Shown here in pieces: positions 33,461 through 46,300 of a stretch of 63,722 bases of DNA. Each line of letters starts with the position of its first letter. The first letter of the stretch is position 1. Below the pieces are notes generated by a model. That model was not told the DNA's origin and searched no databases. It saw only the letters and a program-made list of their open reading frames with translations. The stretch spans positions 1 to 63,722 of the forward strand of contig JAKMXF010000036.1 of NCBI GenBank assembly GCA_024704765.1, in the 5' to 3' direction. Source of the stretch: Oopsacas minuta. Lineage: Eukaryota; Porifera; Hexactinellida; Lyssacinosida; Leucopsacidae. The translations under genes and the position numbers were made by a program.

Positions 33461-33745
33461 ATTATTAAATCTCAGTTGTTGTCTTTTTGTTTGTCCGTTG
33501 TCAAGGAAAGGATTTACGGTATGCCATTTTGAAATTGTTGCATAACTATGTATTTATCTTGTTTATCAAGGAAGTAAATAGAATTCAATAAAACTTCACT
33601 AAATATACCGAACAGGCTGAATCCGATTTTCACACTTTGGATTAATTATAGGTAAATTTATTGTTGTTTTTATGTATATAAAGTAAACGAATTTCAAATT
33701 GTGTTAGAATCACACTTTCAACGGATATACTGAGTTCATTGTCAC
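33461..33745 (-). repeat. R2 fragment, reverse
   Basis: The reverse complement of the 3' half of R2 copy 1 (32600-32895), including GTTTGTCCGTTGTCAAGGAA and the TTTATTGTTGTTTTTATG segment. It lacks the hairpin head. Confidence 0.6.
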
Positions 33746-34768
33746 ATGACCAGATATATCTTATTTCTCTATTACTAATCCTGATTTATCTAGGGTCCAG
33801 TAGAGATTTGGTTGTAGTATGGGTATAGTTCCGCTTCAAGAGGTCATAGAATGCGTTACGATATATACTTAGAAAGTAAGAAAATATAGTTTAAATAATT
33901 ATGCATGTGTTTATTACTGCAACCCATGCAAAACGTTTGGATATCCAACAGCGTGGTCATTATTGAGGGAATTATACACGGTGGAGTAGCCATTGGAACC
34001 TGAGGCGAGTGAGCAATGTTAATAATCTTAGTTTAGTAACTGGTAATCGCATCGGTGTTGTATTGTTATGGTTGTAGATAATATTCAAATTCCTAGTTTT
34101 ACAACAAACCATTTTACAATGATTCTGAATAAATATACAATCGTTAAATTGGGATAGAAATCCCGATTAACCGATTCAATGTCCTAATTATCCGACGATT
34201 TTCTATGTAAAAAATCTGTTCCCAAACCATTGTCCCGTTTAAGCGGATATCCCAACTATCCGAGTCCCGATTAAGCGGCTTCCACTGTATGTACTATGAA
34301 GGAAATGGTTGCGAAATACAGTTAACATCCTATTACTCAAACCCTCAGGGGAAATCAAAATAAGTAATTTAACTTTTCATGTCCTATCCCACTTAGTTTT
34401 AAATAACTGTGAATATACTAGTGTTATTGCATTGGATCAATTTTGTAATAAATAATTAAAATTGTTTAAATTCCTGCCAAGGCAGTCTATTATCTATATT
34501 GGGAATAACAGAAGATCGAAGTGCATGTATTGTTTCTCCTCCACTAAGTAAATGAGGCTAACATCTGATATACCTTTTTATGCTTGACCTTCCTCTCTAC
34601 ATTAATCAGAAGATATTATTGATTTCATTAATTTGCTATTGCTATGGAATTCTTAACTCATCTTATTAGCTCAATATTATATTTAATTGAACAGTGGTTG
34701 AAACTGAATATTATTAATATCTTAATAGTTTAAAGTTAATTTACTTTGCACAGTGATATAGAATGGAT
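33746..34768. other. Intergenic with remnants of a CAGT-ended repeat
   Basis: No gene. At 34150-34290 there are degraded words such as CCCGATTAAGCGGCTTCCAC followed by TGTA, like one end of a pogo-type MITE. A matching left end was not identified. Confidence 0.35.
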
Positions 34769-35779
34769 TTATTGACAAAAGTAATATGGAGTTGTGGATT
34801 GATCGATACAAACTGTTTCTTCAGAGCACGGACTCGGTGTGTAGGTAGAATTACCACTTATTCGGTTCTTAACGAACTGTTCCAAGTTGTAATAATTCAG
34901 ACAACGCTCCATGTTTGGATCAGGGACACGAAAATGTATCTGTGTTATTCCGTCTAGATTAGGCTGATTCTCTTGTAGTAGATCAGATTTGTAGATGAGA
35001 GAGAATTTGAAGTGTACGGGTATGCCTGGATATAGAATGGAAGTAGATACTTGAGATTGTGTGGGTAAGATATTGAGGCTCCTTACTTCCATATCCTCGT
35101 TTAATGGATAACTGTAATTGAGTTGGAAAGTTTGTAAAAGTTGTGTGTGTTGGAAAGAGGCATTTAGCTTCCAATGTACAGTCAAATGTCCTGAATCTGT
35201 TGCTCTCACACGGAAATTGTGTAGACGAGCTGTGTGTTGAAAACAGTTGTTGATGTTGTCTGGTTGTTTGTAGAAACCCAGATGACAACTACAACTGTAT
35301 GAGCCATCTGTATTCTCACATTTCTGTTGACAAGGGTTAGAATTACACTCATTAACATCTGTACTACAATCATGCCCAGTCCATCCAAGTGGACACGAAC
35401 ATGTATCTGGTTGTGTACATACTCCTTCGTTCTGACAAATTTGTGTACATTGTGGTCTGCATGTATCTGAATCAACTTCTCCATAACCTTCACAACAACA
35501 TGGCACTTGCACACTCTCTGTATAATACATTGGTTTATACACTAATACATATTTATGAATCCTCACAACACGATACGCAGTACATCTGAATAGTGTTCTA
35601 AAATCCCAACAAGAATATGTGTAATAATCAAATGTAATGGTTGGAAGGGATCGTAGAAATGTTCTGATACCAGACCGGGAGTATTTTTGAGTACACATGC
35701 ATGATTTATTTGAATGGATTGCTAGTAACGAAGATATTAACAATAATAGAATTGAGATGAGAAGATTATATTTTATCAT
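34769..35779 (-). CDS. Secreted EMI-EGF protein, copy 2
   Basis: An intact single-exon gene, inverted relative to copy 1 at 31206-32225. I start it at the Met at 35779 (MIKYNLLISILLLLISSLLA), which gives a proper signal peptide; a Met 12 codons upstream is in frame but would put polar residues before it. Domains run in the same order: EMI, EGF, calcium-binding EGF, fibronectin-like. From the CCCEGY motif to the stop it differs from copy 1 by about five bases in 745. Only three residues change there (E/G, N/D and H/Y). The signal peptide and EMI domain are clearly diverged. Secreted, function unknown. Confidence 0.8.
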   Translation of the reverse strand: MIKYNLLISILLLLISSLLAIHSNKSCMCTQKYSRSGIRTFLRSLPTITFDYYTYSCWDFRTLFRCTAYRVVRIHKYVLVYKPMYYTESVQVPCCCEGYGEVDSDTCRPQCTQICQNEGVCTQPDTCSCPLGWTGHDCSTDVNECNSNPCQQKCENTDGSYSCSCHLGFYKQPDNINNCFQHTARLHNFRVRATDSGHLTVHWKLNASFQHTQLLQTFQLNYSYPLNEDMEVRSLNILPTQSQVSTSILYPGIPVHFKFSLIYKSDLLQENQPNLDGITQIHFRVPDPNMERCLNYYNLEQFVKNRISGNSTYTPSPCSEETVCIDQSTTPYYFCQ

Positions 35780-35815
35780 TTTAAACCTTGAAACACATTT
35801 TGGTTCTACATACAA

Positions 35816-36660
35816 CTAATCATATACGATAGAAAAGATATTCACGACATAAATAACATCTTGTTAATATAGAGTATATGGTAGGAGAGCGATTTATAAT
35901 CGAATTAGAGATTACTATTTAATATTTAAAACATTCCAACAAATATTCGAAGTTAGTATCAACCACAATACAGACTTGATCTCAGATATTTAGCAGGCAA
36001 ATACATTACACATTTAGACTTAGGTAGCTAGAATAATCATACTAGCTGCCCACGTCTATTAAACCCTCACAATGTTTCACTGAATTGTAATAATTTCTAA
36101 ATGATTTAGCAGCAAATAGATTAAAGTATAGAATTTCCATCAATCATAGGGTAGGAGAGAAGGGGGGTTGGGAGGGGCAGGTATGCTTTTGAATATTTCA
36201 AAAGCAGTGTTACAATTTTTGGAAGCCAAATTTATTAATCTACTAAGCCATATGCCACAACCTCATTAAAAACAGCGTGGAGATCGCATTAGCAACTATC
36301 TTTTTGTTTGTAAGGGAACAACTATTCCACTAGATAAAATTGCTAAATGAGAATATTGAATAGGAAAAGGCTGATGAACGGTGAGAAATCTCTAGGATAG
36401 TTTTGAATTACTTCTTAGAAAATAAAATTGTATTCTACACCAAATTACCCCCTGAGAAGGCGTTGAAATCTAGTTTCTAGTATCGTAGCAGTTTAGAGCA
36501 ATTTCTATACGAATATTCAAATTTTAAATACACATATTTGGACAATTATATTCATAAAAACAAAAGTAAATTTACATATCAGGAACCGAAAATGCGAAAT
36601 TCGGAATGAGAGTACTTTGTACACCTAACTTAAGAACCAAATCTCTAGCATCAATTTCAA
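35816..36660. other. Intergenic upstream of EMI-EGF copy 2
   Basis: Should contain the promoter of copy 2. No clear TATA element or other feature was identified. Confidence 0.35.
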
Positions 36661-36693
36661 ATATGTGCAAAAAGGTGTGAAAATATGATAAAT

Positions 36694-36937
36694 CATAGAT
36701 ATAGATAGATATAGAAGAATAGATATAGATAAATAGATATAGATATAGATAGATATAGATAGATATAGATATAGATATAGATAGATATAGATATAGATAG
36801 ATATAGATATAGATATAGATAGATATAGATATAGATAGATATAGATAGATATAGATATAGATATAGATATAGATAGATATAGATATAGATATAGATAGAT
36901 ATAGATAAATAGAAAGATATAGATAGATATAGATATA
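36694..36937. repeat. TAGATA/GATATA microsatellite
   Basis: About 240 bp of irregular TAGATA and GATATA units. Open frames through it are low-complexity artefacts and not genes. The array resumes for a few units after the MITE (37106-37117). Confidence 0.9.
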
Positions 36938-37105
36938 CAGTAGAACTCGGATAAGACGTACACTCGGTTAAGACGTACTATTTCTTATATCCCAAAATAT
37001 CAGTATCATTTTTGTAATGCAAACATATTCGGATAAGACGTACACTCGGTTAAGATGTACTAATTTCTGTTTCCCGAGGGGGTACGTCTTATCCGAGTTC
37101 TACTG
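36938..37105. mobile_element. 168-bp MITE, CAGTAGAACTCGG ends
   Basis: Starts CAGTAGAACTCGGATAAGAC and ends with the complement, flanked by TA on both sides inside the TAGATA array. Within it GGTTAAGACGTAC and CGGATAAGACGTACACTCGG units repeat. A pogo/Tigger-like non-autonomous element is likely. Confidence 0.85.
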
Positions 37106-37310
37106 TAGATATAGATTTGAAAATGTCAAATTTGAGATCTACATACTCGATTACCCCTGACTAGCAGTGAGAACGAAATCTCTTGCATGGTGTAGAATAA
37201 TATGCATTTCATACTTGAGGTGCAAATCTCTGACCCAAAATGTATAGGTGTACCAATTTTCATGTGAATCACACTGCTAGATTTCGCACGGTTTCACTAA
37301 CCGCGTCTCC

Positions 37311-38716
37311 GATAGAACATTAATATTACAAAGTCCAGTGCCCAGTTTTAGGATAAATTCCTGTCTCCCATATATATTTTGATGAAAGCAAAGTATTTGC
37401 AATAACTATTGAGGGTAACATAACTACAAATCGACAATAAACAATAAAATGATATGTCAACAACAAATCAATTAAATCCAACTGGAGTAATGTTTCCTTC
37501 TCTGCCACTATGTCTATAATGAATAATTAGAATACAAGAAATCTCATTAAGAATTACGTATGCTATAAGGATATAAAATATTGACAGTCACACAATATTA
37601 TAATTACATTTAATATAATTATAATGCAAAACATGTAACTCTACCTGCTGTTAATGACAAAGTAACGAGATAGTTCAGTCATGCAATACTAAAGTTTGTT
37701 ACTCATATACTCACTCGCAGTTACTGAACTTGATTCTGTGTGCAGAAAAACAGCTTTTCAACGAGTCTTTTACATACACAATCGCATTCTATTGTAAGTG
37801 GATATTCCTCAAATTTGCATTTTAGAATATAATGATGTGGAATCAATAATTTTTCTTCATTCTGATACTAGTATGACCACTCAAAAGTATTAATTAAATA
37901 TAAGGCAAGACGAGTTGCACAAAATTAGAGCCAGTACTGAATGAATGTATATATACTCGTTCAATGTTAATTTAATCTATTTGAAATTCTTGTGCAGGGA
38001 GATGTCCTGATGGCTTGGGTGATGTGCGACGTCCGTCCATTGGCACTTCGAGTATGAATTTATTATAAAGTGAAATATTCACAGCTTATTGTTTAGGGTG
38101 ATTATCATAACTAACACCTTTTATGTAAAATCATAGCCTAAAAGTCGAATACATTTTAGCGATAGGTTTCAACTTGTTGTCAGGGGTAATTGGGTGCGTA
38201 GAGTCCGATTTTGATATTTCCAGAACCTGAAAATACAAATTCACAGATTCATCATATAAGTAATTACTTTTCACACCCTGTTGTAGACGTTTCAGCTGTT
38301 AGTCAGGCGTAATCAAGGGTGTAGAATACAATTTTGATATTTTGAAATCTATATCCACATGATTTATCATATGATTAATCATTTTTTCACACAATTGGTA
38401 TATATTTTAAAATGATGCTAGAAATTTCGTTAAACGGCTAGTCATTTGTGAGGGGAACATCGATTGAACATACCGCTAGCTGCACTCCCAGTCTGTCGGC
38501 TGGATATTTTTAAATCGATTCAACTTAATCTAATGTACCTTAAAGACAGATAAACAGACATAAATCTAGACAGACAGACAGCAAGACAAAAATCGAGATT
38601 TCGGGAACTACTACTACTATGAGACAAGAAGTGGTGTGACATCAACGATTAATTGACATATTTTGACATTTCATGGACACTTATAGATAAGATCAATAGT
38701 CACAAAAATTTAACAG
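37311..38716. other. Intergenic with an R1 fragment
   Basis: No supported gene. 37985-38060 carries a reversed R1 piece (GGGAGATGTCCTGATGGCTT and GTGCGACGTCCGTCC). Confidence 0.4.
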
Positions 38717-39330
38717 ATACGAGCCTTTGGCTCGTCGCTTCGCAATGAACTCGGCGCATTGCGCCTCGAGGTATTCAACAGACAAACAAGCAGGCAAACA
38801 ACAATTGAGATTGGATAATATTGATGTTGTTAACGATATTCAAACTCAGCATACTCGAGTATATCAGTATAGTCGTTGAAGGTGTGATTCTACCTCAATT
38901 TTGAAATTTGTTTACTTTATATTCATAAAAACAACAATAAATTTACATATGAGAAACTCGAAAATGCGAAATTCAGATTCAGCGTATTGTGTTACCCCTG
39001 TGTAGCCGTTTAGAGCAAGCCTGTACGTATATTTTGAAATTTGGATAATTTGAGTATTTTGTATTTATAAAACAACAATAAATTTACAAATGATTAATTC
39101 AAAAGTGTGAAAATCGGATTCAACATGTTCGATATATTTGGTGAAGTTTTATTGATATCTATTTACTTCCTTGATAAACACGATTAATACATAGTTGTGC
39201 GAGAATTTCAAAATTGCATACCGTAAATCCTTTCCTTGACAACGGACAAACAAACAAACAAACAAACAAACAAACAAGCAGACAAACAAACAAACAAACA
39301 GACTATGATTGAGATTTAATAATATAGATT
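38717..39330 (+). repeat. Hairpin-headed dispersed repeat R2, copy 2
   Basis: The same hairpin head as copy 1 (one base changed in the second hairpin), the same body and the same terminal ATTTAATAATATAGATT. It has an expanded CAAA tetranucleotide run at 39240-39300. An extra block (38953-39050, GTTACCCCTGTGTAGCCGTT) is present here and in the reverse copy near 63300 but absent in copy 1. Confidence 0.7.
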
Positions 39331-40375
39331 GGATCTAGGTAAGCTATAATAAATAATTATATAATCATTATGCCTAACTAGCATATGGGTCAGAAATAAT
39401 GTCTCACGTTGTACTTTGTGTTAGAATACTGATGGTACAGCGTTGTTGTGACAGTAAAGGTTCAATACAAATAAAATTAATCAAATCACATCATAATTGA
39501 TATAATTAAACATCGGTCTTTATATAACAATCTGATAAAAGTATTACACAATTGGATCAGTTGTATAAAACTGGCAGATTTCAAATGTCTTCATATATTA
39601 TATACTGGGGCTAATAAATTAATGGACAGAAATACAGTAGAACTAAGGTTAGTACGTACTTTTCTCCATAACAGATTATAATTCTTGTACTAATTGTATA
39701 GGGAAATATTCGGATAAGAGGTAATTCAGTAGTACGTACTAATTTATATTTCCCGAGGGGGTGTGTCTTATCCTAGTTCTACTGTAGTATTTTTTGAATT
39801 TCCACAATTTAAGGAATAAAACGAATAATCTATTGTTCTGAGAAAGTATCCATCGAAAAGAAATCCTTGAAATTGGGAGTAAAATGCGAATCAATATAAA
39901 ACCCCTGGGCTAGAGGATCCCGATGTATTTCAAAGTGAGATCTTTTGTGGTCTTGATCGGAACGAATTCTCTAGAACAATACTTTTTGTTTGTAAAAACA
40001 TAATCGCTAAACCTGACCAAATAGTACATATTTCAACAAGATTAGATTAGATCCTCGAATTGTTTTCGATCTATTTTTGTGAAGAGAAAGGAGTTGAATG
40101 TGTACTCGAAACGAATAAATATTTCATTCAAATTAGATCAAAGAATACTGTAGTATCGGAACAGAGAACACATATCAAAAATAAGATACTTGTAATTTGG
40201 TATTTCTATCAGTACGGTCTATTTCCCTAAATAATCTGAAATATAGAACAGTAAAATATATTAAGTTATAAAAATACAAAAAACAAACATGGATAAATTA
40301 TAAAACGTATAAACTCTAATAGTTAAATATTCTAAAATTATATTATTAAGAATTAGAGAATAGTAACAGATAACC
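39331..40375. other. Intergenic downstream of the large EGF gene
   Basis: Holds the MITE at 39635-39784 and probably the 3' untranslated region of the EGF gene. No coding region is supported. Confidence 0.4.
39635..39784. mobile_element. 150-bp MITE, CAGTAGAACT ends
   Basis: Begins CAGTAGAACTAAGGTTAGTA after TA and ends with TCTTATCCTAGTTCTACTG before TA. It is a diverged relative of 36938-37105 and shares the internal TTCCCGAGGGGGT motif. Confidence 0.75.
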
Positions 40376-43300
40376 TCATTCATTTCCACCTGCAAATAGA
40401 TCGAATCTAGCTTGGTAAGTAATACAAGGCCCCTCAGTGAAGAGAGTAGCTCCTGCACAGTTAAGGAAGCAGTCATCAGCATACGTAACTCCATTGATAC
40501 CGCATACCAGCTGGTTGGCAGCGGGTGTCGGGCAATCGCAGGAGAGACACTGTCCGAGTGTGTAAGGAACTCCATAGCATTTGTCCTGTTGAGGGAGTAC
40601 AGGGATAGTGCGGTTAAAGAATCGGGTCGGGACGCAGCCCAGATCTGATTCACATTTAAAGAAAGGAGTTCGTCTCTCAATATAACAGCTATCTCCAGTG
40701 GTTTGTAGTGGAGTACAATAACGGACAAGTAAGTTATTAGAAAATACATTATGTAAATCTGAAATAGCTGAAAAGGATAGTGCTACGTCAAATATGTGCA
40801 GCTTGTAAATAATTCCCTCAAAATTGAATTCATCTGTGCCAGGTCTACCCCCTATAGTCAATCTGTTGATTTCTGGAGTAAACACAACCCTGTTGTTTAT
40901 CTTAACACATCCTCTGGGAAGTCCATCAACATACAGGTAAACAAATCGTGAATTATCTGCTTGTAAGAGAACAACGGCCATTGTATGGTCTAATTCATCA
41001 TCTACTGTGATGTTAGAGAATATAGCATAGTCATGAAATCCTGTTTTAGATTTATATACGAACCAAACTGTGTTAGAAGTTCCTCTCAGATATAAACCGA
41101 AATCTCTAGCATGTGCTGATACTCCCTTAGCCACAATGTAACCCTCGTTATCAAATAATTGTCTGAATGTAACGAATATAGTTAGATCAAGAGTGAGGAT
41201 TGGTCGTTTCGTGATGGATATAGTGATCGGGTCGAAGCCAAAGAATTCAGTCTCCTCCTCAAGTAGCGCATACCTGAATGCGTGGAAATAAGGATCAAAG
41301 ACTGCAGGCAGAAGTGAATGACCATCTCGAGGCAAATATTCTCCACAAGCGTGACCAGACGGACAGTTAGAATTTATAGAACATTCTTGAGTGTTGCTAA
41401 TCGGGGAACATGTGTATACTCCACTCAAACCTCGTGATGGATATCGTGAGCTATCACAGCGTGTTTTGGTGGCAAATGAGTGATGCTGTGTAGGTACTGA
41501 TGGTTTGTAATGGGGACGGGATATACAAATATCACTTGTTACGTCACCACGACATCTACCTGTGCCATCGTATACTATAGGCCCTTCATCATGTAGTTTT
41601 GTTATCTACGAAACAATTGATAAAGTAATTATCGTGCTTTGCCTTAGCAGGCGATTACAAAAAATGTTTTTTATACTATCTGTCATCTACCACAACCTTT
41701 GAAAACATGTATTGTCGACAGACGCCAGTTACAATCATCACATATTATTCATATTAGGATTATTTATAATTGAATATATGAATAATTATATCTTACATAT
41801 TAATTTGTCGATGTTTTCTTTTACAGTGCTGACTATACTTTAGTATAAGGCTCAGTATTGACCTCAGCGGAAAGTTTGTTCGTTTTTTTAAAGTATCAAC
41901 CTACAGCCCACACCGTTTATGATTAAGAGCTGAAAAGTTGTCAATGGGTTCATTGTGACATGTCGAATTGCACCTCTGGATAAAACAACGCCACCATAGC
42001 GGTGGTGATGACAATGGTGACATCACGGAATTCTACAATGCTCATAAATGCAGCGACACGTGGCGCGTGGTGCAAAGAAATACAAGTACATTCTTGACCA
42101 TTTCACAAATTGTACTTCATTAATGATTAATGCGATATATACTGACCATGGAACAGCTATTCCCAATTTCCGCGTTGTTTTTATGCTTGATATGCATATA
42201 TATAACCAATAGTACGTCATTAAGAATACAAACTGCACCAGAAGACACGAAGTGTTCGCGTACCGCGCAGCGGAAGTAAGCAAAGCTTGCTTGTTATGAT
42301 AACACAACATGGAAATATTGACCCCAGTTGAAGATCTATGCAATATAATGTCAGATAATAAGCTTGGTTGCATGTCAGAATGGCTACCTGAATTATTGGT
42401 ACTGTGGTTATCGCTTATAAGAACACCCATGGGAGTAGCAAATAGGGATCGACTAGGAATCCGGGTTAATTCCCTATTTTTCCGGGATCTGGTCGGGAAA
42501 TTATGACACCATTACATAATGAAACTCCTATTGAATAAATATTCAAACGAATGTTTATGTATTAATGGTTAAAAGTATAATTTCACCGCACGGTTAATTT
42601 CGTTATTTACTTTGCCACTGTTGTATACCAGAATCAAACAAACCATGGATATATAATATCTATGCTAGTTTCACATATAAGTACTAGTATTTAGACAGAA
42701 TACCTATATGTTCAAACATGATGCCCAACCTCCATCCTGTTCCGTAACCGGCCATCCCGTTACGTCATGCTGAATCACCCAAACCATGGTTAACGGTCTC
42801 CAAACTTAAACACCGGTTATGGATATCCGTGGTACCAATAATACAGGGTGAGGCCAAGTTTTAGGAAACAAAATCAAACCAGGGGTCCACGGTGCGAAAT
42901 TGCTGCTACCTCTATGCAATTAAAAAAACGGTCTCCACCACTAAACCTGGGGGTGGTCCAAACTCCCCAGGTACCCAAACTTGGCGTCTATGAATACAGT
43001 AGCAATTATGTCGGGAAACTGTAATATGTCCGAATGGGATAAGTCTGCATTCCATTCTGTAGTATAAATTTGTCGGAATTCAACTCCACAAAAACTTACA
43101 ATATGAATAACCAGAAATTTAGGAAAAAGTTACATTTTTGATCCTCAGAAATATTCAATGATTGCTATAACCAATCTTATGGTCGTTTTACATTAATGCG
43201 ATAGTAAATACTGAATATACTAACCTGTGATTGTGTGAGACCGAAGGGATACAAAAATACGTACTCCATCCATCCAGTGAATTTAAACAAGTTCTCTATT

Positions 43301-46300
43301 CTTCCTCCCACGAACATAACTCTACTATTCTTCCTCTCGCCTAGAATGTAATCTGGGGTCCCTGTAAGTGGCTGAGTATCCACCATCACACCATTTTTGA
43401 AGAAAATAGCCTCACTATTAGTAAAGTTGAGGACGACTGCGATAGTATGAACAGAGGGACCTCTTACATCAAAAGATGTTACCTGGATTTTAGTATAGCT
43501 GCTAGCACCTGCTCTGGTGTAGAATAGGTATGCAGTTGAGGAGTTATAATCCAAGAATAATCCCAGATTCCTATAAACTGTTGAAGATCCAATGAACATA
43601 ACATATCCTTCATCATATTTAGTTTGTCTAAGTTTAGCAACTATCGTGACGTCACCTACTATTTCAGGCTGTATCTCACGTTCAAAAGGAAGAAGCATGT
43701 CTCCATCAAATACAAGAGGTTCAGACAACAGGACGTACACGGGCTTAAGATAAGTGAAGTTTCTATGGCAAAGACAACTCATACAGTCTTTGTCAGAAGT
43801 ACACCCCATGCCAGCTGGACAAACAACTGTTCCATTCATTGATACGTTACAAGTAGATCCAGTCACGCCAGCTGGACAGGCACAGGAGAAGTTCCCGATA
43901 TTATTAATACAAGTACCGAGATTACAAATATTGGGTACAGTCAAACACTCATTAACATCTTCTCCACAATTATTACCAGTAAACCCAGAGGGACAAACAC
44001 ACTCATAACTACCAGGGATATTGTTACAAATTCCTGAATTAAGACAAGGAAACAGAGTATTGCACTCATCTATATCTGTCTCACATAGGCTACCTGTAAA
44101 TCCAGTATTCGTGCAATTACAAGTGAAAGAACCTGATTCATCAATACAACTGCCTGCATTACATATTATCGTATTAAGACACTCATTAATATCATCTGTA
44201 CAATTCCTCCCTTTAAAACCAGTGTTCGAACAATTACACGTGTAACTGCCTAGAATATTCCTACAAGTACCAGGCGTACACAGTGTTGTATCGAGACACT
44301 CATTGATATCATCTACACAGTTATTACCTGTAATACCAGCTCTGCAAACACAAGTATAACTACCTGGTGTATCTATACAGGTGCTATTGTTACATAGGTC
44401 AGGTATATCAGTACATTCATCAATGTTAATAGAACAGTTATCACCTGTGTAGCCAGGGAAACAGTTGCAGTTGTAGGAGCCTGGTGTATCTGTACAATTA
44501 CCATTGTTACAGATATTTGTATCTTCGAAACATTCATCAATATTAACAGTACAGTTTTCTCCTCTATAGCCAGTACCTGTACAATCACAAAAATAACTAC
44601 CAAATAAGTTATTACAATCACCTGAAGAACATAGACCGAATATAGTATTACACTCATTCACATCTTCATCACAGAGCTGAGATTTATAACCAACAAAACA
44701 ACTACAAGAGAAGCTACCTTGTGTATTATTACAAGTCCCATTATTACAGATATCAGGAATATCACATTCTATAATATCGATATCACATAGCAAGCCTGTA
44801 TATCCAGCATTACACTCACAGGTGAAAGATCCTAGTGTGTTATTACAAACTCCATTGTTACATTGGTTCGGCATCAAGCATTCATCTATATCTATCTCGC
44901 AATTTTCACCAGTATATCCTGTATTATTACAACTACAAGAGTAGTAAGGAGCTATGTTTGAACAAGTTCCGTTATTCTGACAAATAGGAGGAACTTGGTT
45001 ACACTCATTTACGTCAATATCACAATTTGAGCCTACGAATCCAGTAGAAGTACAGTTACACAAATAAGTCCCCTCTTTATCAATGCATTGGCCGGTACCA
45101 CAAATAGTAGGCGTTATTTCACACTCATTGATGTTAATTTCGCAATTATCTCCTTCATAACCAGTGTTTGTACAATTACAGTCATATAATCCAGGACTAT
45201 TGATACAAGACCCATTGTTCTTGCATAAAGAGGGTAATATGAGACACTCGTTAATGTCTTGAGAGCATATTAGACCTGTGTAACCGGTATTAGCACAATT
45301 GCATAAGAAACTCCCATTAGTATTGCTACACACCCCATTATTCATACACACACTCGGATCAAATGAACATTCATTAATATCTACTGTACACAATTCTCCA
45401 ATAAACCCAGTTTCTGTGCAGTTACAACCAAAACTTCCTTCTGAATCAATGCAAACACCTGGCTGACACAATATAGCATCTACAGTACATTCATCTATGT
45501 TATTTTCACAGTTTATGCCTTCAAATCCTGTATAAGAACAATTACATAAGTAACTACCAATTGTATTTGTACATACTCCGTTGTTTTGACATAATCCTGG
45601 TTGTTCATTGCATTCATCGATCTCTTCTTTACATAACATGCCCCTGTGTCCAGTTTCAGTGCAATTACATAAGAAGCTTCCATCAGCATCAGTACACACT
45701 CCAGGAGAACATAAATCTACGTTTTCTGTACATTCATTCACATTGTTTTGACAGTTATCTCCTTCATAACCAGTAGCAGTACAATTACATAAATAGCTAC
45801 CTATTGTATTAGTGCATACACCTTGATTGAGACAAATAGCAGGAACAAAATCACATTCGTTCACATCAGTAAAACATCGTACACCAGTGTATCCAACTGG
45901 GCAACTGCAAGAAAAACCTCCAAATGTATTATTGCATACACCTGTGTTGCAATAAGTAGGATCAGTACACTCATTCACATCAAATCCACATTTAGATCCC
46001 TCGAAGAATTCAGTACAACTGCAATTAAAGGTGAAACCTGAAATTGAGCATACTCCCCCATTCTGACAGGTATTATTATCGTTTGGACTGAATCCACATG
46101 GATCTATCAGAAAGATGGAATAATAAGCATTTAGTGTACCCTTGTATACATTCTCAAAGTTATTAGGACCATCTTCATACATTTCCTTAGAGAAATAGCT
46201 GATTGATAACTCTTCATTTCTATTTTCTGGATAACGTTTCACTTCAGTGTTGCTATTAATGGGGAAAGTGAAGCTATTGGTTGAATGATCAATATTCAGT

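Larger units (their letters stand above)
36661..37310 (+). repeat. R1 repeat split by a microsatellite and a MITE
   Basis: The R1 head (CAAAAAGGTGTGAAAATATG, 36667-36690) and the R1 tail (37199-37310, with CAAATCTCTGACCCAAAATG and CTGCTAGATTTCGCACGGTT) flank the microsatellite and the MITE at 36938. The arrangement suggests growth of the microsatellite inside R1, followed by MITE insertion. Confidence 0.5.

Noticed and set aside
36694-36937. CRISPR-like array
   Set aside because: The repeat units are 4-6 bp microsatellite units without spacers, in eukaryotic DNA.
36625-36963. 112-residue open frame of Ile/Ser/Tyr/Leu repeats
   Set aside because: It is a translation of the TAGATA microsatellite and part of the MITE.
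42023-42430. 135-residue minus-strand open stretch in intron 4 of the EGF gene
   Set aside because: No domain, unusual composition, lies inside an intron with small hairpins and has no supporting context.
43624-46041. Several plus-strand open frames of 60-84 residues across the EGF exon
   Set aside because: They are antisense shadows of the EGF-encoding exon on the minus strand.
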